From Rhypophila decipiens (taxonomy: Eukaryota; Ascomycota; Sordariomycetes; Sordariales; Naviculisporaceae), in NCBI GenBank assembly GCA_033297075.1, contig MU858158.1, forward strand, positions 1-64,000: 64,000 bases of DNA. Reading direction: 5' to 3'. Below are positions 1-10,891 of this stretch, one piece after another. Both the position numbers and the translations under genes were made by a program. A model generated the notes under the pieces. The model was not told where the DNA came from. It did not search any database and saw nothing but the letters and a program-made list of their open reading frames with translations. Within the stretch, counting starts at the first letter, position 1. Each line of letters starts with the position of its first letter.

Positions 1-544
1 CCTGCTCCATAAAGCCCTGTCGAACAGCTCCTATGAGGCAATGCAACAGCATTAAGTCACCCGGGAGCTCTGAACCACCCTCACTAATGTAAGCCCCTAA
101 AAGCGTTTCACCATATCACACACGGATAGTTATTACTAGACACAGCTTTGTCCTTGGAATCAATCGATGATATTTTGCCTAAGAAACATCACACGTCTTA
201 CTATCAGCTTTGACATCTGTGTTCGTTCCTCAAGGCTCTTTAGGCAAACCGCTTGCGGTTTGCGTCTCCTGTACAGAACAGACATTTTACTCCGCGACCG
301 TGTAACGAACAGTATGGTAAGCTCACAAAAGGTCACCTGATATCGTGGCGAGATCCCGTTTGCCAATCGCACCAAGACGTGGCGGGCTTGGGCCCTGACG
401 CGACCGACCCCAATTCGTCAACGACTGATGAGAAACCGCAACCAGACCCCTTTCGGATTTTATTGCTCGTCAACACCCCAATTCACGCCATAAACCCTCG
501 TTCAACATATTTCACACTCGTCAAACAGCAAAGCAATCACAATT
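1..544. other. Upstream region, no resolved gene
   Basis: Upstream of the SWIM/RING gene. An in-frame stop at 491-493 closes the reading frame that continues into that gene, and no ATG lies between this stop and the first clear coding codons. A missing 5' exon is therefore expected somewhere in this stretch. I could not place it: an ATG directly followed by a good donor (GTAAGC) sits at 314-316, but no acceptor of matching phase was found. Confidence 0.4.
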
Positions 545-1573
545 GGCACCGCAGCAGAAGGAACTCCGTCATCCGGCCGGAAGCGGAAAGTCGAAACCTC
601 GTCGGCTACATCCTATTACGACGACGAGCCCTCAAGCAGCAGCACACCAACCAAGAAACCCAAGAAAGAAAAGAAACCCAGCAGCGAGAAACGATTGCGC
701 AGGTAATAATAATTCCCACCCTTCTCAACCGTACGACAAACCAGAAACTCAGGTCTAATGACGTCACAGATATCGCGACCACGCGCCTCAATCATTCGAC
801 GATGTCTACCACCGCGCCACAACCCAACGCTTCTACGTCCTCTCCCGCACGCGCGGCGGAACCGCCCAAGAACCCACCGAGACGGTCGAAATGACCGGCT
901 CAACGGGCAACATCTACACCGTTGTCGTCGATCGTCAGCCAACTTGTGACTGCCCCCAAGGCAGGGAAAACAAACAGTGCAAGCACATCGTCTACGTCCT
1001 CGCACGCGTCCTCCACGCCAGACACGAGTACGTCTACCAACTCGCACTGCTGAGCACCGAATTGCAAGAAATTTTCGCATCTGCGCCGCCTCCTCTGGAC
1101 GAAGCGGGAGGTGATGCCGAAACCAATGGCAAGCGCAAACCAGTAGAAGGCGACTGTCCGATCTGTTTCAGCGACATGGAAGAACAGGGCCGGGAGAAGA
1201 TTGTCTGGTGTCGCGCGGCCTGCGGGCAGAATATCCACAAGGAGTGTTTCGAGATGTGGGCCACTACAAAGAGACAGCAGGGCGGTGCGAATGCCCAAGT
1301 TACATGCCCATATTGTCGATCCGTCTGGGAGGGCGATGAAGACATGGTCAAGAAGATCCAAAAGACGGGCGGCAAGAACCAAGAGGGCTATGTCAATGTT
1401 GCCACACAGCTTGGGATCAGCCAGACGAGAGGTGAGTTTGAACTTTCCTGTATGGATGGGTGCTGATTTGGAATCTTTTGGTGCTGACCTTTTGTTTGAC
1501 AATTACAGATCACAGTACCTACTCCCGATGGTGGTCCGGTCATTCTGAATCCTACCGGGGCGGATGGTATTGA
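545..1573 (+). CDS. SWIM and RING zinc-finger protein (5' end unresolved)
   Basis: Probable E3 ubiquitin ligase or ubiquitin-related adaptor. Spliced model: 545-702, 770-1431, 1509-1573, with introns of 67 bp (branch point CTAATGA) and 77 bp. The visible part is 294 residues. A basic, Ser-rich N-terminal segment (KRKV, KKPKKEKK) looks like a nuclear localisation region. A SWIM zinc finger follows, with C112, C114, C123 and H125 (CxC..CxH). A RING-type finger at about 182-235 starts CPIC and ends CPYC, with CGQNIH and C in between. The C-terminus after the last intron is rich in Ser, Trp and Tyr. SWIM plus RING is the arrangement of animal ZSWIM2/MEX-type ligases; the ligase activity here is inferred. 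The start codon is missing from the visible frame, so a first exon upstream is likely. Confidence 0.75.
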
Positions 1574-2377
1574 GAGTCATGGCCGAGCCACTCTTGGTAC
1601 TGCATAGGCCCTTAATCTGTGCGCTGGCGCTGTTGCATTCCCCAACGATCTGTTGTCCATCTTGAAGATTTGTTGAACATCCAAGGGATCTGTTCTACAT
1701 CCGAGCGACCAAGTCGCTTGTAACTGTTTTCAGTATTTATACCCAATGTTTATTTTATTCTCTCTTTTCTTCCTCTGGAGCAGTAATCGGGTGAGTAGAA
1801 AGATCTCTGAACTTTGTTGCCCTGCAGAAAGAGATGCTAATGTTTTGACCTCTTTGCAGAGTCGTAATATTTCTATCAGCATTTCTGGGGGGTGAACCAT
1901 CCCCGGTGTATTCAGTAGAGTGCTATTGTTGGCGCAGACGCGGAACGGGATACACATCACCTATTGTTGTGGCATCTGACATCTGTGTGGTTGGTATCAC
2001 AGATCTATGTCAGGACGTGCACTATCGAGACTTTGATCTAGGGTCCAGCAATAAAAACCAAAGCAGCAATGGTTTGTTCAATGTTAATTCCAACGAGTCA
2101 TTGTATTGTCAGTCAAACTAAGACGCCACCCAGAGAAGGGAAGTATCCGGCAAAAGAGCTAACTAATACAACGACAAGACTGTTCACGCGCAAAACCTGG
2201 TAGTCGATGTGACAGTGAACAGCCTCCCTATCCGCAAGTGCTTCTCCTCGAGACCCATTCTCCGCCAAATATGGAATACCTCGCAAGCCTAATCATGTCT
2301 CCTGCTTCCTGCGGCCAAAAGTGTCCGGTTGGTCATCCTTTCAATCATCGGTCCACCACCGAAAGTCATCGGCTGAC
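1574..2377. other. Intergenic, between convergent genes
   Basis: Holds the 3' ends of the SWIM/RING gene and of the ribosomal protein gene. No coding sequence, RNA gene or repeat recognised. Confidence 0.6.
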
Positions 2378-3040
2378 TTAGAGAATGCGCTTGGGAGGCG
2401 ACATGGTGGACTTGATAACCAGGCCCCCAACATTCTGAAACCCCTTCTTGAGCAGCGAGACAAGGTAATTGATAGCCAGCAAGATGTTGGACGTCAGCTC
2501 CTCTTGCGTCATGCCGACATTGCCAACCACGACACCGAGACAAGTGTCCTTTCTGATCTGGAACTTGATGGTCGACCTGACCTGGACAAGGACAGCATTG
2601 AGATCGTCGGCATGTCCAATCTTGGTAGGGAACTTGCCGGCCTTGGACAACCCGGGCCCCAGCAACCTGGGAATCTTGGCGAGCAATGTTTCAGAGCACA
2701 CGAAGGCATGATACTTCTTGGCAAGCTTCTTGACGAGCTTCTTGTTCTTGTTGAGCTTGGTCAGGTCCTCCACCGACATGGCGGGGAGTCCCATGTGCTT
2801 GGCTCGGTCGAGGTCGAACTGGTCGGCGAGCACGCAGACGGTCATGTTCGGACGTGCGACGTGTGGAAGTTGGATGGTGCCCGAGAAACGCTTGTCGCGC
2901 TGGGGGTCGTAATTCTTGAGCGAGATCTGGAGCTCGACGGTCTCGACGAAGTTGCGCTTGTTGGTTGGGGCGTTGCAGTGGTCGAGCACCGACTGGACCT
3001 GCGAGCGAACGCCGGCGACAGTAATCTTGGATGACGACAT
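2378..3040 (-). CDS. RPL1: 60S ribosomal protein uL1 (L10a)
   Basis: Component of the large ribosomal subunit L1 stalk, which helps release deacylated tRNA from the E site in the cytosol. The single exon encodes 220 residues, close to the usual 217 of eukaryotic L10a. Recognisable family segments are the [10 protein letters not shown] start, the [13 protein letters not shown] region, the [10 protein letters not shown] segment, the [18 protein letters not shown] core and the [11 protein letters not shown]-terminus. The start MSSSKITV fits the family, and the next upstream codons do not. No intron is seen, which is slightly unusual for fungal ribosomal protein genes, so an intron in the 5' UTR is possible but cannot be proved. 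Strong third-position GC bias fits high expression. Confidence 0.97.
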   Translation of the reverse strand: MSSSKITVAGVRSQVQSVLDHCNAPTNKRNFVETVELQISLKNYDPQRDKRFSGTIQLPHVARPNMTVCVLADQFDLDRAKHMGLPAMSVEDLTKLNKNKKLVKKLAKKYHAFVCSETLLAKIPRLLGPGLSKAGKFPTKIGHADDLNAVLVQVRSTIKFQIRKDTCLGVVVGNVGMTQEELTSNILLAINYLVSLLKKGFQNVGGLVIKSTMSPPKRIL

Positions 3041-3496
3041 GATGTTTTGAGAGTCGAAAGATTACTTTGTGGTGTCTTCCTAGGTATCTGAGATACTTTC
3101 GGTGAGGCTTGGTTCGCGCGAATTGACTGAAGGTCTGGTGTTGGCTGTGCTTCGGTGTGTTGCTTGGGTGTGAAAGAGAAGAGGAAGAAGTTTTTGGAAA
3201 TGGGAGAGGGAGGTCTATTTATGTGCGGCCGAAAGTGGCTTTTTTGAATTTGAGGACTGTCCACTTTGCCGATGAGTCAAGCCGCGGAACATACTTTCCG
3301 TTTACGCATATGATCTTTCCTCGACCGAAATCCTCAAGTGGCAGGAGGTTCAATCAATCATCATGCCTGCGCGTTAAAGCTACAAGAACCACGACGTTAA
3401 AGCCGGTAAACCCAGTGCACCGGGCCGGGAAAATTCCAAAATATTAAACGGTCTATAAGAGTAGTACCTGTGCATAAGAAGACTGGTGCCTGTTTA
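3041..3496. other. uL1 promoter and MFS 3' flank
   Basis: The part next to 3040 is the uL1 promoter and leader, with pyrimidine-rich stretches on the minus strand. At about 3482-3493 lies a 12-base match to the terminal inverted repeat of the element at 7695-8086, just beyond the MFS stop codon. Confidence 0.4.
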
Positions 3497-4882
3497 TCAC
3501 GCCCCCCGCTCCCGCTCCTGAACCCCCAGAAACATCCACAGCAGGAGCAAATCATAGGCAGCCTTCATCAAGCCGGCTCCTGCCAACGAAACTACCCACA
3601 TCTTTTGGCCGGCAAGCACGCCCATAGTACCCAGCCCGCCGGCCTGGGAAAGCGTCTTGACGATATTTACGACCCCCAAAACAGCAGTCCTCTCCCCCGG
3701 AAGCACCGCTGCCGCGAGAAAAGCCTGCCTCGGCGCCTGGTCCACGCTCTGGGTACATGCCCGCAGGGCCAAAAAGGTCATCGAAAGCCCCGTGCCCAGT
3801 TGTGTGTCGGCCGGTGGGAGGGGAATCAGAGCGAGGAAGACTGTCGACGGAAGGTGGCCGAATACCATGGTCTTGAGCGGGCCAATCCGCCTAGCCACGG
3901 GCAATGCGACCAGGTTGGAGACGGAACCAAGGATGTTGGAAACAAGGAAAAGAGTGCCCAAAGTGGAAGGTTTGAGGGAGTGGACGGTGGTGAAGAAGTA
4001 AGTCAGCCAGGAAGGGGAAGCTATGCCCGATGCGAAGGAATCCATCGCAAAGAGGAAGATTAGACGCAACAAGATTGCCCGGGAAGCTGCCGAGATATGC
4101 GGAATCAGGTGCCTAACACGTTGGGGAAGTGACAGCTGACTGACAGAGGTTTGGGCTCCAATTCGTCCCTCGCCTTCTTCTTCGTCCGACTCGTTCGCGA
4201 GCTCGTGATACCCGGCATCCAACTCGACCGAGGAGCTGAGAAACGAGTTGAGGACGAGCTTGACTGCACCGAGTGCAGCGTAAAACAGAAACACTGTCCT
4301 TTGCGCATCATGCAAAGTCCACCCCTCCCTCGCCCCGAGGAGCTGCACCATCCAACCGCAACTCAAAGTCCCCAAAGCAGCACCGGCAGTTCCAAATAGC
4401 GTGTACCAGGCAAATATGTCACTGTGTTTCTCCTTGGCGTTGAGATGCGCGAGGACAGATTCCTCCACCGCACGAAACGGCCCGATCTCGTTTCCGCTCG
4501 GGCTGATCACCCCCAAGACGCTGGCAAGCAGCAGGATCCAATAATTGGAGCTCAAGTAAAAGACCAGACCGCTCATTGCCATGGCACTCGCGCCCACTGC
4601 AAGCACGAGTCGGCGGCCTACCTTGTCGGTGACGGTCGTCAGGACGAAACTGATGACGACATCTCCAAGCAGGGTCAGCGTCATGAAGATGCCCGTCTTT
4701 TCCTCGGAGAAGCCCAGCCCGGAGAGAAAATGGGCAAGGATCAGGAAGGAGGCGCCGTAGGCAAATAATCGGACAAAGCGCTGGAGGCATAGTATTTTCG
4801 TGTCGCGAGAGGAGGCAACAACGGCGTAGACGCCTGTCTCGGCGGCTACTTTCAAGATGAGGGGCATTGTTGAGTCGGTCAT
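3497..4882 (-). CDS. Major facilitator superfamily transporter
   Basis: Integral membrane secondary transporter of 461 residues encoded in one exon. About 11-12 hydrophobic segments are visible, and the MFS signature between helices 2 and 3 reads as TDKVGRR (about residues 84-90). A charged cytoplasmic loop rich in Glu/Asp (ESDEEEGEG) lies mid-protein between the two six-helix halves. It ends soon after the last helix with a short charged tail (QERERGA). The substrate cannot be told from sequence; overall it resembles fungal general-substrate or drug-efflux MFS proteins and has no sugar-porter signature. It is divergent from the DUF1275 gene at 6542, with 1.7 kb between them. The start MTDSTMPL is the first Met of the frame and gives a normal N-terminus before helix 1. 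Confidence 0.85.
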   Translation of the reverse strand: MTDSTMPLILKVAAETGVYAVVASSRDTKILCLQRFVRLFAYGASFLILAHFLSGLGFSEEKTGIFMTLTLLGDVVISFVLTTVTDKVGRRLVLAVGASAMAMSGLVFYLSSNYWILLLASVLGVISPSGNEIGPFRAVEESVLAHLNAKEKHSDIFAWYTLFGTAGAALGTLSCGWMVQLLGAREGWTLHDAQRTVFLFYAALGAVKLVLNSFLSSSVELDAGYHELANESDEEEGEGRIGAQTSVSQLSLPQRVRHLIPHISAASRAILLRLIFLFAMDSFASGIASPSWLTYFFTTVHSLKPSTLGTLFLVSNILGSVSNLVALPVARRIGPLKTMVFGHLPSTVFLALIPLPPADTQLGTGLSMTFLALRACTQSVDQAPRQAFLAAAVLPGERTAVLGVVNIVKTLSQAGGLGTMGVLAGQKMWVVSLAGAGLMKAAYDLLLLWMFLGVQERERGA

Positions 4883-6541
4883 TTTGACAGGCAGACCGAC
4901 CGTCGTGAGGCTTGACGGGTTTCGTGCTGACTGATCTTTTCAGATTTGCTCTTGTGTGGTAGAAGATGTTGTCGACGGCAGCAACGGGCCTAAACCTCGG
5001 AAATAAAACCCCGTCGTCGGAGCTCCGGGTTTACGCTCGGAGCAAGCCGTCCGGCCTGCAATAATCTAAGAGCGCTCTAATCTAAAGGTACGAATCAGCC
5101 GTGTTCGATCATACCTTAACACATACATGATATATCCGCAGACTACAAAGAATATCTGTGGCCTTGAATTTGCAGACGCGGTTGTTGCCATCCAGTGTTG
5201 AGACTGTTCGTGTGCTTGGTTTTCATGATGCATGAAGTAATATGGCGACGAGAGGGCTTTGTCAATTTATTGGCCCCTTTTCACAACAAACAATCACTTT
5301 GAGGTCTGTTACAAGCTCAGCAAAAGATCGATCAGTTAGCTGACCACCTGCCTCAGGTTTCAAGTCCATTGCAGTTAACAAGACGAACTGAACCTGAACA
5401 TGTTGTGATTTGGGCTCTCGCCTTGCCTGCCAGGGTGTTCGGACGACATCGGAATTCTGTCGAGGACAGTCATTGTCTCCATCAGGACACCAGGACCCTC
5501 AATCCCGTCTACGTGGAACAGATGGAGTCCAGGGATCTTATTACCATTGCCATCTGGTCCCAGTCATAAAATGGGTCACGGGCGGGAAGTGCAAGTCTTG
5601 TTTTTTTTTTCCTCTCCGCTTTCTCGTCAGTTTCTATTTTGTCAGAGGTGGAACCTGGTTTCTTGTATCGAAGGGGGTGGCTGCTTCCACAGGCATGTGA
5701 ATTCGGATGACTCTTCATTGAGATTCATCCAATAATGGTTGGGCAAGAAGAGCTTGAGACGAAGTTCGAGAGGTCGGGTGCTGCTTGCCAACTTGAAAAA
5801 TCTCCTGATGGTTTTTGTGGGGATCAAGTGGGTTTTAATCGGGGAGGCCAGAATCTGGCAGGGGGCACCTACCCCGGTTGTCAGAATTGCATGACGGTTT
5901 CTTCTCCAGACTTTCACGGAGGGCCTAGCCCGAGGGGAGAATCGGGTGAGATACCCGGGTTCCTTTTTTTTTTTTGGTAGGTAGGTTTCAATTCGGGCAG
6001 CGAGACAGACTGGGGGTTTTTTGATCACGAGTTTGTTCATCTGTGGCCACTGCCTCGGTATGGAAGTGATCAGGAGATTTGGACTGGCTGTGGAATATCC
6101 TTAATCTCGAACAAGAAGGAACTCGTTCCTGGCTCTTTCCCACGGGGATGGTTTAGCGATTGAACCCATCACCAAACTGGAGCACATTCGCCGTCAACGG
6201 TTTGCGGGTGGGGATGTTTCAGCTTCGGGTACCTGACGTCGACGACCAGGGGAACGGCCCGAAAATCTCCAGAGGTACGAGACCGACAAACCTCCGAGTG
6301 AGCAAGCGAAGCGCCCAGCCTACCTAGGTCTTGGGTTATAAGTACTAGCTCATCACCCAGGACATGGACTTACGATAGGAAGTCAAGGGGTCGGTTTCGT
6401 TCGTTGCAAGTCACGCTGGTCCGTCCGCCCGTCTAGTCCTTTCGTTGTCCTGTCCCCGATCGGGTTCCTATTTTCCATTCGTTCAAGCTCCTCTCGTCGT
6501 GACCAGTCCCTTTTCATTCTTGTCCAAGACGTGTCCCTAAA
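4883..6541. other. Intergenic, between divergent genes
   Basis: 1.66 kb between the MFS and DUF1275 genes, holding both promoters. T-runs lie near 5599-5611 and 5963-5976. Small open frames here have no recognisable protein character. No RNA gene seen. Confidence 0.5.
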
Positions 6542-7461
6542 ATGACCGGATTCCTTAGACCACCCGTCAATGACGACGAACTCCTTCCGCTCATAAGAAC
6601 CAAAAGCGAATCTGAAAGACCACACTCTCACTCAATAGCAGCAAAATGGAAACGACATTTCACGGTCCAAGTCAAGCGAGAACGGGCTGACGTACTCTTG
6701 ATCCTCTGTTTCCTCATCACCGGCTTGCTAGACAGCTCCTGCATATCCGTCTGGGGATCATTTGTTTCCATGCAGACAGGTAAGCTCCCTCTAATCATAT
6801 CCCTTCCATCCCAAGCATCCCATACTAACATGTTTGATATCCAGGAAACTCAGTCTATATAGGCCTTGGCCTAGCAGCACCAACGCAATCGACCCGCTGG
6901 CTAAAATCCACCGTCTCAGTCCTATCCTTCTGCGTAGGCTCCTTCATATTCAGCCGTTTCCACGCCTACTTCTCGCCCAAACGTCGCTGGGTCCTCTGCG
7001 TATCATTCATAGTCCAGACGGCAATTACCGTCCTGGCCGCTACAATCGTCACACTTTCTCGGGAACCGCCGCACCCAGTCCCAGATCCAGTGGGCGATCA
7101 TGAAAAGCTAGCATGGCATATCCTCTGGCCTATTGCGCTACTGGCATTCCAGAGCGCAGGCCAAGCGGTGACGAGTCGAGTACTCAAGTATAATGGCCTT
7201 ACGACGGTGGCGCTGACGGGGGTGTATTGTGATGTATTTTCTGATGTCGAGGTCTTTACTGGGCTGAAGGAGAACACCGAGCGGAATAGGAGATTAGGGG
7301 CGCCGGTTTGTTTACTTGTTGGTGCGTTTCTGGGGGGCAGGTTTGCGCATAGTTCCTTGGGCGTTGGAGGGGCGCTGTGGCTTGCTAGTGCTCTCAAGTT
7401 AGGGGTTGTGGTTGCTTGGGTGTTTTGGCCCGAGGAGGGTTGTTCGTTAGAGGAAGAATAA
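6542..7461 (+). CDS. DUF1275 (YoaK family) membrane protein
   Basis: Polytopic membrane protein of unknown function. Model: exons 6542-6779 and 6845-7461 with a 65-bp intron, giving 284 residues. An N-terminal cytosolic segment ends in KRERADVLLIL, followed by hydrophobic helices. Family-typical elements are the start of helix 1 with LLDSSCISVWGSF, the SMQTGNSVYIGLGLA segment that spans the splice junction (MQTGN is the DUF1275 hallmark), and the late TGVYCDVFSD segment. Reading continues intact to the stop after EEGCSLEEE. DUF1275 proteins are widespread in fungi and bacteria and may be transporters, but that is inference from topology only. The start MTGFLRPP gives a normal soluble N-terminus. 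Confidence 0.85.
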
Positions 7462-7694
7462 AGGGGCTTGCTGTTTGATGAGATGGAAGGAGAACGAACG
7501 ATCTGACATTGATGGGCAGTAGGCTTGGATACCTGGTAATGATTTATGGACATAGACAAAAGGGACTACGGGACCGACACTAATAATAAACTTCCTTTAA
7601 CGCGATCTCTATGTATCCAAGACCTTGATAACTGTCTCGTATGCTGAACTTCTACTTGCCCAACAGCTTAACGTTGTTATGTACACATCTATTT

Positions 7695-7742
7695 AGGCCC
7701 CTAATATACAGGCACCAGTCCTCTCATATACAGGCACCAGTC
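7695..7742 (+). repeat. Left terminal inverted repeat
   Basis: Begins AGGCCCCTAATATACAGGC and contains two copies of the sub-motif ATATACAGGCACCAG. A third, looser copy follows just inside the element. Confidence 0.8.
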
Positions 7743-7768
7743 TTCTTATATATAGGCACCACTCTTGT

Positions 7769-8004
7769 TGGAATAAATGCCTTAACTACACGAGAATAGA
7801 GGCCTTGACTGGCTGGAATAAATGCCTTGTCTAGATAGTCTAGACTGGAACAAATGCCTTGACTTACTAGAATAAATGCCTTAACTAGCTAGAATAAATG
7901 CCTTAACTAACTAGAATAAATACATTGGCTAGCTAGAATAAATACCTTAGCTGGCTAGAATAAATACCTTAACTGGCTGGAATAAATGCCTTAACTGGCT
8001 CGAA
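7769..8004 (+). repeat. 22-bp tandem repeat array (about 10 units)
   Basis: Unit consensus TAGAATAAATGCCTTAACT plus a 3-bp spacer such as AGC. The central units (about 7868-8000) are a clean 22 bp. The first few units are longer and more diverged. Confidence 0.85.
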
Positions 8005-8038
8005 TAGGTAAATCCCTCTATTCTAGAAAGTCAAATTG

Positions 8039-8086
8039 GACTGGTGCCTGTATATGAGAGTAGTGGTGCCTGAATATTAGGCGCCT
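8039..8086 (-). repeat. Right terminal inverted repeat
   Basis: Reverse complement of the left end, with four mismatches in 48 positions. It stops directly at the kinase stop codon. Confidence 0.8.
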
Positions 8087-9554
8087 CTATTTAAAGTGAA
8101 CATGAAACCACTTATGCCCCAGCGCCTCAGCAGGCGAGATCCGCTCCTGATGATCATATGTCAACAGCTTCCCCAACAAGTCCGCAAACACAACAGCTTC
8201 TTTCTCAGAAATAGGCCTCTCAATACCCCCCGGTCGCCCGCGATGTTCGTAAAACAGTCCCTCACGAATCGTATCCTCGAGCGACCTTGCCTCGGGTCTC
8301 TGGTCGGAATCGCCCTGAGGTTGCACATCCACAACCCGTCCTCCACCTTCTCTCTTCCCATCAGCATTAACATCCTTGAAGTACGACTCCCGTGCTTCCC
8401 AAACATCGTCCCACCAACGGTCGGGAAACCTTCCCAATATGAGGGCCATCTTGGCAAGATACTCGTCTTTATCGTCATCAAAGATGTCGAATAACTTCCT
8501 GCCCGTGCGGATCTCAAAAAGGGTACAGCCTAGCGCCCATATATCTGAGCCGATGGCGACTTTTCCCTCGAGGGTATACTCGGGTGAGCAATAGACTTGT
8601 GGGATTCCTAGGTCGGGCGTGGGTTTGGAGATGGGGTAAGATTCACCGAAATCAATTACGCATGCTTGGGCGGTGCCGGGATCCAACAGGGCAGTTCCTT
8701 GGGGAGAAGACGATAGGATTGTGTCCCAGTCTAGTGGGTAGACTAGGTACTTCGGGGCTTGGTCTGATAAGGCTGACTCTGGATCGTCGGCCTTGATGAC
8801 CTTGGTGGTTTGTGGCTGACCGATGATAGAGAGGACCTCCTCTTCGGAGAGGTCGTTTAGACCGGAAACTCGGACTAGAATGTTTGCTGGGCGGAAGTCT
8901 GTTCTGGTTAGTGGACTGGACGTTGTGATGAGGGCAAGTATCGCCGTTTTACATACCACCATGACAAATCCCAATCGAGTGAAGCAGCGCCATCGCCCAG
9001 GTCGTCTGCTGGCAGATTTTCCGCAGGGCGTCACCGGGATCCGCTGAGCTATTATTGACGAGGGAAAGTAGCCGTGAGACTCGTGGCCCTAGAACCGGAT
9101 AGACAAAGGCAAAGTGTTTCCCGTTGGGACCCTCAATGTCGAAACGATCCAGCGGTAGACACCAGAGGCCGGTGGAAATTGCGCTCCTATCAGCGAGTTC
9201 TGCAAGCTCTGAGACGCGCAGCTCGGGACATTCCTTGGTCGAACCCTCGGCCATGATGATTTTGAGAGCGACATACTTTTCCGAGGGCGAGGCTTGTGGA
9301 GAGATATCGTGGCAGAGCCAGACGTTGGCGAAGCCGCCGCTGCCTAGCTTGTGCATCACTTTGTATCGCCGGTGCAATACATCGCCTAGGTGCACGGGAT
9401 GATGCCCACCTGGCTCGTAGTCAAAGATCTTCTCGAGGCCGGTGGGAGGTCCCTCAATGATAAGACCATTGCCTGCCTCTGCTTCAGAGTAGGCGTCGTA
9501 ATTGTCGTAGTCTTGGTCGTAGGCACTGCGTTCCGATTCCGTATCAGAAGACAT
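8087..9554 (-). CDS. SRPK-like protein kinase
   Basis: Eukaryotic-type Ser/Thr kinase of the fungal SRPK-like group; 469 residues. Exon 1 is 9554-8957 and exon 2 is 8898-8087, with a 58-bp intron. The splice falls inside the catalytic loop and joins to HGDFRPANI. Visible kinase parts are an acidic N-terminus, the glycine loop LGSGGFANVWL, the VALKI lysine, the catalytic-loop Asp, and VIDFGES for the DFG motif. Next come SPEYTLEGK for the activation/APE region and SDIWALGCTLFE for helix F. The large insert between the catalytic loop and DFG is typical of SRPK-type kinases. The usual HRD Arg is Gly, so it is a non-RD kinase. Substrates are unknown; SR-type splicing factors would be the family precedent. 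The stop codon lies in the target duplication of the adjacent element. Confidence 0.88.
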
Positions 9555-10891
9555 TTTTTTGGCCAGCGATATGACAAAGATTTACTGAGGGGGACTGTCA
9601 GATCCGGATGAACAAAGGTCTGGTGATGAATATGGCTCTGAAATTTAATATGCCGTGGTGATGGTCGAGGTGTGAAAATATGGCTGATGACGGGACTGGT
9701 CAATGTATGCTAGAAGAGATCTTCGGACTGCAATAATTGGTCTAGATGTGGTCGTGGCCGTCGCCCTGTATAAGCGTCCTGGCCTCGTTAGGTCAAGACT
9801 GTTGGTGACCATGGAGGTCGAAGGCGAGAATATTGGATTGGATGAAACGATTCGAGTTTGGCGTACCATGCGACCCAACTCCGCACCGCCGGGCCGGCCA
9901 AGAAAGGCCTTGCTGTACTGGTCATGCCCGGGTATGATAGTCGTAAAAATACCTCTCTGTATTCCGTATCATACCCCGAAGGAAGGGTGAACGGCCAATG
10001 AGGTTGCAGGACGCCGCAGCGGCACATTCTCCCTCATCATACGCCGTACGACTCCTCACTAGACCTATCGGGCCAACACAGTATATTTGGTATACACCTA
10101 AAACCAACCACCGTTCAACTGCCATTCTTTGCCGCGCGTTGCCTTTCCTCGTCCAAAGTTCTCATACAACGAGCTTATCTTCGCTCTGATCAACGACCCG
10201 AAGGACCGGGCTTTCCCTCCACGAACGCTCCCGTAGATTGCGGCAAGGTGATTAATTGACCATGGTCCTGGGCACATTTCATGGCCGCCGGCCGCCACAG
10301 ATCTCATACAGCATGATATTGACAAGACAAAGGCGAATGGGTAACTAGGAATTATTTCGGTTAGAAGGGTCAACGTCACGATAATTATATCTGATTTGTT
10401 ACTGGCGACTCTGGCCTTGTTTCAAGCGGCATTCTGATTCTTTAACTTGATAGCGGCTACATTCTTGACGGCCCTGTCTACGTCCGGGCGTGTTGAGAAC
10501 ATCAAGAATGTGAATCTGGAAGGATTTCGAGTGCCTTCAGAAGACCAGGTCGTCGAGTTGAATCAGTCGGTAAACGCCCTGAGATACTGGCACTGATCCT
10601 TCCAGCGGTTTGATCATGTTATAACTTGCTTGGCTCTGGAGGCTCGAGTATATATCAAGCCTGATGGAATCACCATCTTGCACAAGTTCCAAAATTCTTA
10701 CTCTACCATCACATCAGAGCCACTGGTTGTCTCAATAATCTCATTCGTCGTCTATTCACAGGCCCTCTTTCCAGCCCAAAGACTCTCACTTCTTGCTTTT
10801 GTAATATCTTATTCCACACTCTGTGGCCGATCGACTCTACTCATCCCACATAGTCCCCCGTTCCGTCTCACTCTCACCTCAGATAATCACA
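9555..10891. other. Intergenic
   Basis: 1.3 kb between divergent genes (kinase and small orphan). It contains their promoters. I see no gene, RNA or repeat. Confidence 0.5.

Larger units (their letters stand above)
7695..8086. mobile_element. MITE-like element with 48-bp TIRs around a minisatellite
   Basis: A 392-bp non-coding element. Its ends (7695-7742 and 8039-8086) are inverted repeats matching at 44 of 48 positions by eye. It is flanked by the direct repeat CTATTT (7689-7694 and 8087-8092), a plausible 6-bp target-site duplication. The interior is almost wholly a degenerate 22-bp tandem array. There is no transposase frame, so it would be non-autonomous. The right-hand copy of CTATTT is, on the minus strand, AAATAG: the last Lys codon and stop of the kinase gene. 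The duplication therefore left that stop intact. Confidence 0.75.

Noticed and set aside
253..894. 213-codon plus frame overlapping the SWIM/RING gene
   Set aside because: Different frame from the spliced SWIM/RING coding sequence, which is better supported by domain and introns.
2321..3034. 237-codon open frame antisense to uL1
   Set aside because: Shadow of a highly biased ribosomal protein gene; composition is low-complexity and unlike any family.
7769..8004. CRISPR-like array
   Set aside because: Head-to-tail 22-bp units without unique spacers, in a eukaryote; it is a minisatellite.
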